From the NCBI RefSeq assembly GCF_008973665.1, contig NZ_WACP01000010.1, positions 1 through 64,000 of the forward strand: a stretch of DNA of 64,000 bases, written 5' to 3'. The position numbers and the translations under genes were made by a program. The notes beneath the pieces were generated by a model that worked only from the letters and a program-made list of their open reading frames with translations, did no database searches and was not told where the DNA came from. The first letter of the stretch is position 1. Each line of letters begins with the position of its first letter. This DNA is from Paenibacillus tengchongensis. GTDB lineage: Bacteria > Bacillota > Bacilli > Paenibacillales > Paenibacillaceae. This document shows positions 8,429-17,554 of this stretch, piece by piece.

Positions 8429-10498
8429 TCAGCCAACTGCTGATGTATCTATGATCAGAACACCATATGGCGGCATGTCAAACGTTCCCTCAAGCCGATC
8501 CCCTGTTAATAGATCGGCAGCTGTTTTTTTAAATTCAAGCTGTGCCGGTTTATTGGAATAATTCAACAAGAAGAGATAGGAGGCTCCATTAAGGGCACGG
8601 ATTCCCGCTTCTACTTCTGCCGGAGCAGTCAGCCATTCGTCCACCGGTGATTTCAGCTGGATTTCTTCAATCACTGCGTCCACTACCGGTTCATTGAAGG
8701 CAGCACCATAATACCATACCTCACCCTGGCCCACTGCTCTTCTGGTTAAAGCCGGCTTCCCGCTGTAGTACTCCGAAGCATACTCCGCCATAACCTCCAC
8801 ATCTTTACTTACTACGCTGATGACTTCATTGAAACCTACAGCAGCTGTTCCCGGAGACAATACCCCTTTGCCTTTCCAGCTCAATTCAGCTGGTGCGATA
8901 ATCCCTTTAATCAAGGTGAAATCTTCAATGGTAATTCCGCACAGCTCAGCCACAGGGCCAGGAAAAGGGCGCATGTAACAATGCCCATTTGGATCTTTAT
9001 ACCCGGTTCGTGCGCCCAGGATCAGCTTGCCTCCAGCTTCAACATATTCTGTCAACAACGCCGCTGTTTCATCTGTCATTATTGCAGCATGTGGATAAAC
9101 AATCACCTTATATTTTAATAAATCCTCCAGTAGGTTCTCTGCTCTCAAGGTAATCAAATCTGCAGGAATATGTTTATACTGAAGCTGCTTGTACCACGAA
9201 CGCACACTTTGCCACTGAAGCGGTCCATGCCATTTATCCAGTTCACCATCCCAAGTATTGTCATAATCCTGCATGATTGCAATTTCAGCCTGATAGACCG
9301 TCCCTGCAATCAGACTGCCAACTTTGGAGAACTCCTCACCGACCTGTGCAACCTCACGAACCCGTCTGTTCGGCTGGTTATGATAGTCATTTATACCATG
9401 CCAGTACATTTCGGTGCCAAAGGTTGCCGTGCGCCATCTGAAGTAGACCAGCAGATCGGTACCGTGAAGCACGGACTGATAGGACCATAAGCGGATTTGG
9501 CCCGGTCTGGGTGTACCCATATCAATGCGGTTTACCCATCCTCCGGGACCTGACTGTTGCTCCATCACGCAAAAATTAGGTGATATCGATCTGGTATTGG
9601 ACAGGTTCATACTCCAGGCACGATCCAGGAGCGGATGGTCCTCGGTACTCGGGGAGATGGTAGAGAACTGCGGATAAGAATCGTAGGAGAAGAAATCCAG
9701 ATGCTTGTCCGTTAATTCATGACTGTCCAAGTGACCAAATGTTCCGTTATGAGTAATCCAATGACGGGGAGCGAATGCCCGGATAATATCGGATTGAACC
9801 TTGGCAAAGGATATCGCATTGGCCGAAATGAATCTTTTCTCGTCCAAAGCGAGGTGCGGATTGGGCGAATCAGCGGTCGTAGGCCGGGTTAAAAACACCT
9901 GCTCCCAATCACTGTAGGTTTGGCTCCAGAACACCGTTCCCCAAGCCTTATTAAGGCTATCCAGCGAGCCATAACGTTCCTTTAACCACTCCCTGAATGC
10001 AATATGATCAGCCTCTGCATAAAATACATTGATCTCACAGTTAAGCTCATTGTCAATCTGCCAGCCGATAAGCGCAGGGTGATCCTTATAGGCTTGTACC
10101 ATATTCGTTACAATCCGTGTACAGAGCTCCCGGTATTTGGGACTGCTGTAGTTGTAGTGGCGCCGCATGCCATGTCTGTACAATACGCCCTCTGCATTGG
10201 CATTTAAGACCTCAGGATATTTATGCGTCAACCAGGCCGGCGGCGTGGCCGTCGGAGTGCCCAGGATCACCTTTATTCCATATTTATGTGCCAGGTCCAT
10301 GACTTTGTTAAAGAACTGAAATTCAAATGTACCCTCCACCGGCTCAAGCATTGCCCAGGAAAACTCAGCCATTCGAATAACTGAAATATTCATGTCCCGC
10401 ATCCGCCGAAAATCATCTTCCCACAGCTCTTCCGGCCAATGCTCCGGATAATAACAGACACCTAAAGTCAGCTGATCCATTTGGATTGAATTATTCAT
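8429..10498 (-). CDS. GH42 beta-galactosidase
   Basis: A 689-residue protein of the usual GH42 length. It carries the N-terminal TIM barrel (GVCYYPEHW at about 13-21, FSWAMLEPVEG at 46), the acid/base Glu151 in IGWQIDNELN and the probable nucleophile Glu313 in VMEQQSGPGGW. Next come the trimerisation Rossmann-like domain and a short beta domain ending in PPYGVLIIDT. No signal peptide is seen, so it acts on galactosides brought into the cell. AGGAGG stands 11 bases before the ATG. It faces an AraC-type gene across a 174-bp divergent promoter region, which suggests control by that regulator. Beta-galactosidase is the family norm, but some GH42 enzymes prefer other galactosides or alpha-L-arabinopyranosides. 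Confidence 0.93.
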   Translation of the reverse strand: MNNSIQMDQLTLGVCYYPEHWPEELWEDDFRRMRDMNISVIRMAEFSWAMLEPVEGTFEFQFFNKVMDLAHKYGIKVILGTPTATPPAWLTHKYPEVLNANAEGVLYRHGMRRHYNYSSPKYRELCTRIVTNMVQAYKDHPALIGWQIDNELNCEINVFYAEADHIAFREWLKERYGSLDSLNKAWGTVFWSQTYSDWEQVFLTRPTTADSPNPHLALDEKRFISANAISFAKVQSDIIRAFAPRHWITHNGTFGHLDSHELTDKHLDFFSYDSYPQFSTISPSTEDHPLLDRAWSMNLSNTRSISPNFCVMEQQSGPGGWVNRIDMGTPRPGQIRLWSYQSVLHGTDLLVYFRWRTATFGTEMYWHGINDYHNQPNRRVREVAQVGEEFSKVGSLIAGTVYQAEIAIMQDYDNTWDGELDKWHGPLQWQSVRSWYKQLQYKHIPADLITLRAENLLEDLLKYKVIVYPHAAIMTDETAALLTEYVEAGGKLILGARTGYKDPNGHCYMRPFPGPVAELCGITIEDFTLIKGIIAPAELSWKGKGVLSPGTAAVGFNEVISVVSKDVEVMAEYASEYYSGKPALTRRAVGQGEVWYYGAAFNEPVVDAVIEEIQLKSPVDEWLTAPAEVEAGIRALNGASYLFLLNYSNKPAQLEFKKTAADLLTGDRLEGTFDMPPYGVLIIDTSAVG

Positions 10499-10672
10499 GA
10501 TTTCTGTTGCCTCCTATTCTTGATAATTCCATTGTAGTGGAGGCCCGGAAATAATAGAATGACAATATGATGCGAAGTATATTAATATCTTGTCCAATCA
10601 CATGTATCTATTAATGACAGCAGGTATACTTCTCATAGTGCTATATTATTATTTTGTGTTAAGAGGTGTCTT

Positions 10673-11557
10673 ATGAAGGAGCATATATTCTTTCCGAAAC
10701 CGCGCTTTCAGCGGCATATTTGCTTTCCGGATTTCATCGGAGGCTACAATGAATACCCTGAACACCGTGTAAACCGGGAGTACGCTACCCGAGAGAATCA
10801 CTTGGACCGTTACTACAATTTACATATAGTGCTTGACGGTAAAGGTGCTTTATATTATGAAGGCAAGACTTTTGAATTAGCGAAAGGGCAGGGATTTCTG
10901 TATGGTCCCGGCTTGAGGCAGACCTATCAATCCGATGAATCTGAGCCTTGGGATATCCGCTGGGTGCATTTTTATGGGGGAGGGCTTGAAGAATTTCTGG
11001 ATGGAAAGGGTCTGGATGAACCCTGGCTGTTCCGCCTGGCTGATATGGTTCCATTCGATAATAGTATTGAAAGACTGCTGCAACTGGGCAGGACATATAA
11101 AGTAGATGATGAATTTGAAGTAGCCGCTGCCCTATACGAGCTCTTAATCAGACTTCAATTATCGGCGAGCCAGTTAAATATTCCAGCCAATCAGACCGAC
11201 GAGAAAATACGGACAGCCGCCAATTATGTGCGTGCACACTGTAAAGACCGTCTCTCTCTGGAACAGGCAGCGGCTATTGCAGGCTACAGCACACACTACT
11301 TCAGCCGGAAATTCAATCAATTGTTTGGAATCTCATTTTCCGATTTCGTACTGGAATCCAGGCTACTCCGGGCCAAGCAGCTGTTATCTTCCACAAACCT
11401 TTCGATCAAGAGAATATCCATGGAGACCGGCTTCTCCCAAAGCAGCTACTTTGGCAAGTGTTTCCGGGCATTCGCAGGAATGACGCCATTGGAATTTCGT
11501 GATATACATAAGGCTTACGGTTCCTCGGCCAATGGATCCTTCATTCCGGAGGAATAA
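10673..11557 (+). CDS. AraC-family regulator, probable controller of the GH42 gene
   Basis: A 294-residue protein. Residues 20-140 are a cupin-like sugar-sensing domain (YNLHIVLDGKGALYYEGK, then LYGPGLRQTYQSDE, WDIRWVHFYG). Residues 185-285 are the double helix-turn-helix of AraC/XylS proteins, including LSLEQAAAIAGYSTHYFSRKF and SIKRISMETGFSQSSYFGKCF. Proteins of this build next to glycosidase genes usually activate them when their sugar is present. It lies divergent to the GH42 gene and is followed by a terminator shared with the GH35 gene. The target assignment rests on location only. Confidence 0.88.
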   Translation: MKEHIFFPKPRFQRHICFPDFIGGYNEYPEHRVNREYATRENHLDRYYNLHIVLDGKGALYYEGKTFELAKGQGFLYGPGLRQTYQSDESEPWDIRWVHFYGGGLEEFLDGKGLDEPWLFRLADMVPFDNSIERLLQLGRTYKVDDEFEVAAALYELLIRLQLSASQLNIPANQTDEKIRTAANYVRAHCKDRLSLEQAAAIAGYSTHYFSRKFNQLFGISFSDFVLESRLLRAKQLLSSTNLSIKRISMETGFSQSSYFGKCFRAFAGMTPLEFRDIHKAYGSSANGSFIPEE

Positions 11558-11621
11558 TTTCCGGGCATTTGTGCTTTCCTGAGCCGTTCAGATGCCGGTT
11601 GGTTTTACCCTGAATAAATTG

Positions 11622-11653
11622 AAGACTTCGAGGCGAATAGCCCCGAAGTCTTT
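11622..11653. terminator. Terminator between the AraC gene and the GH35 gene
   Basis: AAGACTTCG, a short loop region, CGAAGTCTT, with T-rich flank on the plus side. It lies between the convergent ends at 11557 and 11690. Confidence 0.75.
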
Positions 11654-11689
11654 GGATGAGTATAAACGAGTTCCTTCTTATCAACTATC

Positions 11690-13753
11690 TCAAAACTCCC
11701 TGTAGAAATCGTCGCGCATTTCCGAGAACACCAGGTAACACTGCTTACCGTTCAGCAGCCTGGCCGGCACACGCCATACTTCCCCGTAATAATAGCTGTC
11801 TGCAATCAGTTCTCCGTCCGCATAAATCTGGGCTGCGTCGCCATAGTAATCAATGTTCACAAAGCCTTGCGAGCCTGTAACCGTGATCTGTTTCCAGGTC
11901 AGCTTGCGCTCCCCGCCGATGTGGAGCTCCCCGGCATATGCCGGTTCGAACGGAGGCTGCTCCACCTCTTCGAACGTGGCGACCGGCTCGATGAACGGCT
12001 GCTGAACGGACTGCGCTGCGAATTTCCCGCCATCCCAAATCCAATAGCCGAAGTCTCCGTCTTCCACGGAACACATCTGGCCCTCCCGCTTGTACAGATC
12101 GCAGGCGTCGCCTGCATAAATTGCGCCATCCAGCCGGCGTACATACTTCGCCTGTTCCCAAGTGAGCGTGACAATGGTAACACCGTCTGCCTGCAAGGCC
12201 GATTCAAGTCCCGCTTCCGGTTTAAACACCGTTCCGTCTTCCCATTGATATTCTGCGGCTATGCCGGGAATCTGCGCGAAGAAATACGTATCTCCCTGTC
12301 TGCACAGCGGCTGAGTTGTTGCATATTTCAGTACTTTCCCCGACAGATTCATCCGGAACGGCATAAAGAAGCTGATCTCCCCGCATATGTCAATCGGCGG
12401 GAAAGTAACGGTCCCCGTATTGATTACGGCCCCCCGGATATTCTCCAGTTTGGAAAGACGCTGATAATGGTTGACAAAGACAAACCCGCTTTGACCGTCG
12501 GTGCGCATCACATACCGGAGAGAATCCGTATCCTCCCGTTTCACGGCATCCTCGGCCTCTATTCTGGCCATCGGGGCAAGAGCCTGTCCGAAATCCTGTA
12601 CAAACAAGTGCAGCAGATTCAGCAGCCTGTACTGCTCCCGCACCTCGCCGTACTCCGACAAGGCGGTCTGAAAATCATAAGACAGAATCGGATAGTCGTT
12701 CGGATAGCCCGTGGCCTTCGACTCCTGGAACGTGGACAGCTTGCCGATCTGATTCGTTCCGCCATGGTACATATAGTAGCCGATCAGGTTATTGCCGTCC
12801 CCGAGCTTCACCAGTGAGATGGCGTAAATATCCATGCCGCTGATGATAGGCCTCCGGTGATGGGTCACCTGCAGTCCACCGCCCAGTTCGCAGGTCGCGA
12901 AGGGATAGCGTTCATACGGGAGCTGCCAGTCTCCGTCTTCATCGGTGCTCTGCGGAAGAAGGTCCGCCCCTATCCCTGTATCGTTGCGCATGCCGGTAAA
13001 GAAATAATGGGGAGACGGCGGAAGCGGATTCAGGTGGTCCTCCCAGGGCGCTTCACAGTACCCGCCAAATACAGGCACCACTTCATCGACAGGAATCTTG
13101 GCACCGGTGACGGCATTCCAGCCCGTAACGGTGTAGATGGGGGCAATCATTCCGCAGGCGATCGCCAGCTCTTTGAGGGCGGCCAGATGCTCGGCATCAT
13201 TCGTCAGCTCATTCTCCAGCTGGACGGCAACGATATTGCCTCCATCCTTATAGAAGAGTCCTTCTACCTGCCCGGAGATCTTCTCATACAGAATGTGGAC
13301 TTTGTCCAGGTATTCCGGATTATTCTCGCGCAGCTTGTACGGTTTATCAAGCAGCCAATCCGGGTATCCCCCGTTCCGGCATTCACCGTGCGCCCACGGG
13401 CCAATCCGCAGCACAACCTCAAGTCCCGCCCTTGCGCATTCGAGAATGAAGGCGCGCAGATCGTTGTCGCCGGTAAAGTCGAATACCCCTTCGATTTCCT
13501 CGTGGTAAATCCAGAATACATAAGTGGAGACCAGCGTAATGCCGCCTGCTTTCATTTTACAAAGCTCGTCGTACCAACACGCTCTGTCATACCGTGAATA
13601 ATGGAATTCCCCCATCACCGGAATCCATGGCGCGCCGCCGCGCGTTATATATAGGCTCGTTACATCGATTTTCTCACCCGCCGGATTTTCTCCTCCGAGA
13701 TTTAAATGATGGGTCAGCATTTCGGGCTGCTTATAGTCCTTGAACTTGTACAT
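11690..13753 (-). CDS. GH35 beta-galactosidase
   Basis: A 687-residue cytoplasmic protein. The GH35 barrel is clear: GGAPWIPVMGEFHYSRY near the N-terminus, WYDELCKMKAGG, VVLRIGPWAHGEC, and the acid/base glutamate in VQLENEL. A later ATCELGGGLQ segment fits the nucleophile region. The C-terminal part has the beta-sandwich repeats typical of the family. GH35 enzymes remove terminal beta-galactose residues. No signal peptide is seen, so the substrate is probably imported first. I start at 13753 (MYKFKDYK), because AGAGGAAG stands 7 bases upstream, while earlier in-frame ATGs have no ribosome site. It forms a galactoside-use neighbourhood with GH42. The upstream gap 13754-14027 holds nothing I recognise. 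Confidence 0.9.
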   Translation of the reverse strand: MYKFKDYKQPEMLTHHLNLGGENPAGEKIDVTSLYITRGGAPWIPVMGEFHYSRYDRACWYDELCKMKAGGITLVSTYVFWIYHEEIEGVFDFTGDNDLRAFILECARAGLEVVLRIGPWAHGECRNGGYPDWLLDKPYKLRENNPEYLDKVHILYEKISGQVEGLFYKDGGNIVAVQLENELTNDAEHLAALKELAIACGMIAPIYTVTGWNAVTGAKIPVDEVVPVFGGYCEAPWEDHLNPLPPSPHYFFTGMRNDTGIGADLLPQSTDEDGDWQLPYERYPFATCELGGGLQVTHHRRPIISGMDIYAISLVKLGDGNNLIGYYMYHGGTNQIGKLSTFQESKATGYPNDYPILSYDFQTALSEYGEVREQYRLLNLLHLFVQDFGQALAPMARIEAEDAVKREDTDSLRYVMRTDGQSGFVFVNHYQRLSKLENIRGAVINTGTVTFPPIDICGEISFFMPFRMNLSGKVLKYATTQPLCRQGDTYFFAQIPGIAAEYQWEDGTVFKPEAGLESALQADGVTIVTLTWEQAKYVRRLDGAIYAGDACDLYKREGQMCSVEDGDFGYWIWDGGKFAAQSVQQPFIEPVATFEEVEQPPFEPAYAGELHIGGERKLTWKQITVTGSQGFVNIDYYGDAAQIYADGELIADSYYYGEVWRVPARLLNGKQCYLVFSEMRDDFYREF

Positions 13754-14027
13754 AGGCAGTCTTCCTCTCCGGTTTCGATAGTTCATTCCCCAGTGTACCA
13801 TTCCTTCTCCCACTGCGGGTATCCCCAATGTAACGCAAGCCGGAGTACAAGCCAATTGATGATATTCGGCTAAGCATGGATTATGTTCTTGCCCGGCGCC
13901 TGGCGGGGCGGCCTGACGGGTACCGGCGTGCTGCTATGATGCGATAATCCCTGCACCGGACCCGGTGTACGTAATCAGTTGGCAACAGGCAGGATTGGTA
14001 TGAGTGAACCGTCTTGTACCACAGCAC

Positions 14028-14468
14028 CTAAAGCTTCCTCGAAAAGTAAACCATCAGGGCAAAAAATATAACCAGGATAAACAGCAGCGCAGCCAATAAG
14101 GTATAGAAGACCAGAGAATTAAAGAAACCGGCGACAATGGCGGCAATGGCCAGCCCCACAAGAATTACGCTCATACTGAGCGACCCGGCACTCAGGAGAA
14201 TCTGACTGCTGCGCTCGTCGTTTTCCTTAATGTACAGCTTCTTCAGCTCCGTATCGCTTTTGGATGCTCTCATGTACTTGGCAAGATAAGAAACCACGAA
14301 CACCTCTACGCCGATAAACGCACCGATATGAAACCCTTTAATAAAGCTGGGCAGCTCGGGCAGCCCCCCGCGGAACATCAAAAGCCCTACATAGATGAGC
14401 AGCGTGGCAGCGGCCACCAGTGACAGTGCGTTCGTGCGGTTCCTGAGACTTACCTTATATTTCTCCAT
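14028..14468 (-). CDS. Small integral membrane protein paired with an HTH regulator
   Basis: A 146-residue protein with four clear hydrophobic segments (about residues 12-30, 46-64, 90-110 and 118-140) and a charged cytoplasmic loop around residues 65-85 (KYMRASKSDTELKKLYIKEN). Its ATG overlaps the stop of the upstream HTH gene (TAATG), so the two are translationally coupled. Pairs of a tiny Cro-type regulator and a membrane protein of unknown role are common in Firmicutes. No transporter or enzyme motif is visible, so the function is unknown. Confidence 0.8.
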   Translation of the reverse strand: MEKYKVSLRNRTNALSLVAAATLLIYVGLLMFRGGLPELPSFIKGFHIGAFIGVEVFVVSYLAKYMRASKSDTELKKLYIKENDERSSQILLSAGSLSMSVILVGLAIAAIVAGFFNSLVFYTLLAALLFILVIFFALMVYFSRKL

Positions 14469-14677
14469 TACATCTCCTCCTCCACTTCGCTGAAATCGAA
14501 AACATCCTCAATCGTCAGACCGAAATACTTCGCGATCTTATAAGCAAGCACCAGGGATGCCGTATATTTCCCCACCTCCAGTGAGGTAATCGTCTGCCGG
14601 GTAACACCCACGGCTAAGCCCAGCTCCTCCTGCGACAGCTTATGCTGCTTGCGCAGCTCGGCAATTCTTGTCTTCAA
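14468..14677 (-). CDS. Small Cro/CI-type HTH regulator
   Basis: A 69-residue protein that is almost only a helix-turn-helix (IAELRKQHKLSQEELGLAVG, then VTRQTITSLEVGKYTASLVLA), as in the YozG/YgzD type of stand-alone regulators. I take the TTG at 14677 as start, since AAGGGAG stands 7 bases upstream. A second TTG at 14695 lies within the operator repeats. Its promoter carries three 18-bp direct repeats with dyad symmetry, which it probably binds to control its own operon. Confidence 0.85.
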   Translation of the reverse strand: MKTRIAELRKQHKLSQEELGLAVGVTRQTITSLEVGKYTASLVLAYKIAKYFGLTIEDVFDFSEVEEEM

Positions 14678-14691
14678 GCGATCACTCCCTT

Positions 14692-14778
14692 GCAACGTTT
14701 ACTTTGCATAATCAGCATAGTTTACTTAGCATTTTATGTCAAGCAAGCTTTGCAAGTTTTGCAAAGTTTATTTTGCAC
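14692..14778 (-). promoter_or_regulatory. Promoter with phased operator repeats ahead of the HTH-membrane operon
   Basis: A textbook sigma-A promoter lies on the minus strand: TTGACA (14737-14742), 17 bases, TATGCT (14714-14719). Three 18-bp repeats, consensus RTGCWAARTAAACKWTGC, sit at 14692-14709, 14715-14732 and 14761-14778, that is at 23 and 46 bp spacing. Each has imperfect dyad symmetry (GCAAA / TTTGC). The middle repeat covers the -10. Autorepression by the HTH protein is the natural reading. Confidence 0.75.
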
Positions 14779-14825
14779 TAATACATGGTCAAAAACTGAA
14801 TCCCTGCGGTATGTGACCACATCAA

Positions 14826-14874
14826 AAACCTTCCGTTCGTTGAATGGAGTTACCATACAACGAACGGAAGGTTT
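14826..14874 (-). terminator. Terminator of the WYL regulator gene
   Basis: A perfect 17-bp stem (AAACCTTCCGTTCGTTG and its complement) with a 15-base loop, followed on the minus strand by a T-run. It lies 70 bp after the stop of the WYL gene. Confidence 0.85.
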
Positions 14875-14944
14875 CTATCAGGGTCCTTCAATTTACCAAT
14901 TGAAGGAGATGATTGCGCAGCTGATGATATGCCGGCTCCCCGAC

Positions 14945-15853
14945 TTACGTATACAGCCTAATCAGGTCTTCGAGAAACATCCGGAAATCATCGGCATAGG
15001 ATTGCGGCCCTATAATTTCCAGATTTGTTCCGAACCCGGCCAGGAACTGAAATCCGTACCGATCCTGCGGAACCTCAATGAACACTTCCGAACGCCCGGA
15101 ATCATAAGGCTGAATGCTTTTATGCCCGAATCTTTCCACAAACTGCTCCTTTATGCTGTGCGCAACCAAAGCCTTAACGGTGACCAGCTCCGGCTCGTAA
15201 TGCTGCTGAACGGGCAGCTCATCCGCCTCTCTGGGGACAAAGGTCCGGGGAGTCATCTGAAGCTTCTCCATCCGGGACAGTTTAAACGTCCGGTAGTCCA
15301 TCCGGTCTACGCAGAACCCCCGCAGATACCAGCTCATTTCACTAAAATGAAGCTGGTACGGCTCGACCTGCCTGTTCGTCAGGGAGCCGCCCCGGTCCAC
15401 ATAATCGAAGGCAAGTAGCTTCGTCTGCATGATGGCCTCCTGGCACATTTTCAGATAAGGGATCATCTCCGTACGGCCATCCCAATTATAGAAAGACAGA
15501 TGAACAGAGCTTTTCCCGGCGCCTGAGCCAACCATCGATTCGATCTTTTTAATCGTCAGCGCTACATCCTCACTAACCAGAAGTTGTCCCAATCCGCCAA
15601 GTGCGGTCAGAATATTCTCCAGATCCTTGCTGCTCAGGAGCCGTTTATCGATCTTATATTCATCCATAATGCCATAGCCGCCGTGAACGCCGTGTAGCGC
15701 ATAGATGGGGATATTGGCCAAGCTGAGCGTTTCCATGTCGCGTATGATCGTTCTCTTAGACACGTTTAATAACTGCGAGAATTCAGTAGTTGATACAATA
15801 TTCTTCTGCAGCAGGATCATGACAATGGAGATTAACCGCTCTATTTTATTCAT
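14945..15853 (-). CDS. DeoR/HTH_11-type regulator with WYL domain
   Basis: A 302-residue protein. Residues 1-60 form a winged helix (QKNIVSTTEFSQLLNVSKRT, then IIRDMETLSLANIPIYA) of the YafY/DeoR type. Residues 140-230 are a WYL domain (AFDYVDRGGSLTNRQVEPYQLHF, then SWYLRGFCVDRMDYRTFKLSRM), known to bind nucleic acids or small ligands. The C-terminal WCX extension follows. It is divergent from a small VOC protein, and a palindrome sits at its own promoter, so autoregulation and control of the neighbour are likely. Confidence 0.88.
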   Translation of the reverse strand: MNKIERLISIVMILLQKNIVSTTEFSQLLNVSKRTIIRDMETLSLANIPIYALHGVHGGYGIMDEYKIDKRLLSSKDLENILTALGGLGQLLVSEDVALTIKKIESMVGSGAGKSSVHLSFYNWDGRTEMIPYLKMCQEAIMQTKLLAFDYVDRGGSLTNRQVEPYQLHFSEMSWYLRGFCVDRMDYRTFKLSRMEKLQMTPRTFVPREADELPVQQHYEPELVTVKALVAHSIKEQFVERFGHKSIQPYDSGRSEVFIEVPQDRYGFQFLAGFGTNLEIIGPQSYADDFRMFLEDLIRLYT

Positions 15854-15900
15854 GGAACCACCCTCTTTTGCGTCAAAAATAATATCTGCGAGCCGCTAAT

Positions 15901-15950
15901 GGTGACAATCTAATTGTCACCTATTATAGCCTATACTTCGGTTATAACAA
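15901..15950 (-). promoter_or_regulatory. Divergent promoter with 9-bp inverted repeat
   Basis: GGTGACAAT-CTA-ATTGTCACC (15901-15921) is a perfect palindrome. On the minus strand TTGTTA (15945-15950), 16 bases and TATAAT (15923-15928) form a promoter for the WYL gene, and the palindrome falls right at its start site. This fits a repressor operator. Confidence 0.65.
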
Positions 15951-15966
15951 GAAGGAGGTTTTCATT

Positions 15967-16419
15967 ATGTCAGTAATTGCATATCTGAACTTTGACGGAA
16001 TCACAGAGGAGGTCATTGATTTCTATGCAGAGGCTTTGCAGGCAAGCAAAGTAAAAAAAGCCAGATTCAAAGATATCCCGCAAGACCCAAATTTCCCGAT
16101 GCCCGTCCATGAGCTGAATATGATTATGGAATCATCCGTGGAATTCGCCGGCGGAACCCTCATGATGTCGGATATTCCGCCCTCAATGAAGAGCACAATG
16201 GGCGAGCTGGTGCAAGGCAATAACGTACTGATCAGCATCATTATCGATGATAAGCAAACACTTGCCACTTATTTCGCAAATTTATCGGAGGGCGGTCATG
16301 TGATCATGCCGCTGTCCGAAGTGCCATGGTCCTCATGCTTCGGCATGCTGGTTGACCGGTTCGGCATTGTGTGGAAGTTTAACCGGGATGCGGAGAGGTT
16401 CCTGGAGCGGCTAGTATAG
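15967..16419 (+). CDS. PhnB-like VOC-fold protein
   Basis: A 150-residue protein of the PhnB/3-demethylubiquinone-methyltransferase-like branch of the vicinal oxygen chelate fold. It starts with AYLNFDGITEEVIDFYAEAL and ends with SSCFGMLVDRFGIVWKFN, both typical of this family. GAAGGAGG stands 9 bases before the ATG. The family's biochemical role is mostly unproven. Being divergent from a WYL regulator with a palindromic operator in between, it is probably that regulator's target. Confidence 0.82.
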   Translation: MSVIAYLNFDGITEEVIDFYAEALQASKVKKARFKDIPQDPNFPMPVHELNMIMESSVEFAGGTLMMSDIPPSMKSTMGELVQGNNVLISIIIDDKQTLATYFANLSEGGHVIMPLSEVPWSSCFGMLVDRFGIVWKFNRDAERFLERLV

Positions 16420-16450
16420 TATTGGGCAAAAAAGGTAAGGGCTTCACATT

Positions 16451-16492
16451 AAAAAGCACCCGATTCCCTTGCGGGGGCCCGGGTGCCTTTTA
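16451..16492 (+). terminator. Terminator after the PhnB-like gene
   Basis: AAAAAGCACCCG, a GC-rich loop region, CGGGTGC-CTTTT. Confidence 0.8.
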
Positions 16493-17038
16493 TCGAACAT
16501 CCATATATTCGCTCACCGGGGAGAATTTCAGCCCTACATTAACAAAACGGGTCACCCTGCAAAGGTCGCCTCTCCCTGCTGATCCACCTTAGTCATCCTT
16601 TTCATGAGCCGATGACCGTGGATGAAGCCCACCTCACGTTTTCATAACCTCCGTTCACACCATTAGTTGGATTTTCGTACACTAATTTTGTCCTAAGAAC
16701 GGATTGCAGTAAGCTAAATGGATTATCGCCACTTAATTTGAACAATAATAGCACAGTAATTCATTTCCACCCAGATTAGGTGGCGATTATCCCACTAAAT
16801 CAGTGATACCCTCGATATCGGCGAATTTAGGTGGCGTTTATCCAACTATTCACAGCTGGACATAACCGGTAGTCCCCGCATTGCTGCTATAACCTAGTGG
16901 TAACCACCAAGAAATCCGGAGAGCAAGCAGCGGCCTTGGTCTTCATGTTTTTGACAAGCTGGTTGAACACTTCACTTCGGAATTAACGCGGAATCCTAAC
17001 CGGCTTGCGGAAAGGCTACTTGAAATAATCTCCGTTAC
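16493..17038. other. Gene-poor gap with repeat and possible coding remnant
   Basis: Besides the REP-like repeat at 16714-16848, the stretch 16945-17035 reads on the plus strand as FDKLVEHFTSELTRNPNRLA and then ERLLEI, which looks like the end of a decayed protein, but it is too short to name. The rest shows nothing recognisable. Confidence 0.35.
16714..16848. repeat. REP-like intergenic palindromic repeat, copy 2
   Basis: It has the same three modules as 91-233: GATTATCGCCACTTAATT, then AGATTAGGTGGCGATTATCC, then ATTTAGGTGGCGTTTATCC. Module spacing is preserved while the spacers differ. Confidence 0.75.
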
Positions 17039-17419
17039 TCACCCAATCCACACACCAACCAACTCCCTCTCCCTGCATGCCACCTTGATCATTTCCAGGG
17101 CATTTCTTGCTCTAAATTCAATAAACTCCCGGGTGTAGCCTGTTTGCTGATTAATAACCTCAATATTATTAAGCACTATTAGGAATTCTCTTTCCAGCTT
17201 CTCCAAATCGTCATCAAAAGCAAAGATATCCATTTCCTTTAACGAAGGGATTAACTCACAGCCAAGCTCCTGCACAATTGGATGTCCCCAGAGTGTATGC
17301 CTGCATACCTCGAAACCAAACAAATCATTGTGCGGTTCCGGCACTTGCTGTTCCAATAAGTCAGTATCAACCTCTATAGAAATATCCCTCTTTCGCAGCA
17401 GACTCACCATTAACGTCAT
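17039..17419 (-). CDS. Hypothetical protein
   Basis: A protein of about 126 residues if it starts at the ATG at 17419 (MTLMVSLLRKRD). GAGGGGG stands 13 bases upstream, a little far; an upstream in-frame ATG at 17494 would add 25 mostly hydrophobic residues without a ribosome site. The C-terminal half is helical and acidic (FAFDDDLEKLEREFLIVLNN, then REFIEFRARNALEMIKVACR). The look is of a small cytoplasmic protein of a barrel-star or immunity-like type, but I do not recognise the family. Confidence 0.6.
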   Translation of the reverse strand: MTLMVSLLRKRDISIEVDTDLLEQQVPEPHNDLFGFEVCRHTLWGHPIVQELGCELIPSLKEMDIFAFDDDLEKLEREFLIVLNNIEVINQQTGYTREFIEFRARNALEMIKVACRERELVGVWIG

Positions 17420-17500
17420 AACGTCATCTAACCCCCTCTCTTTAATTATCCAGATTATAGCGCAATCGCCCAAAAGATTCAGTGTCAAAAGCATTGCAGG

Positions 17501-17542
17501 AAAAAAGAAAAAGAGACGAAGCGCTCACCCCCGCTTCGTCTC
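17501..17542 (-). terminator. Terminator of the PTS-GH3 operon
   Basis: CGCTTCGTCTC's complement pair, GAGACGAAGCG (17514-17524) and CGCTTCGTCTC (17532-17542), with a T-rich run after the stem on the minus strand, 12 bp past the stop of the GH3 gene. Confidence 0.85.
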
Positions 17543-17554
17543 ACAAATATAAAT

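Noticed and set aside
11867..13597. Two plus-strand open frames (316 and 246 codons) opposite the GH35 gene
   Set aside because: Antisense shadows of the glycosidase gene.
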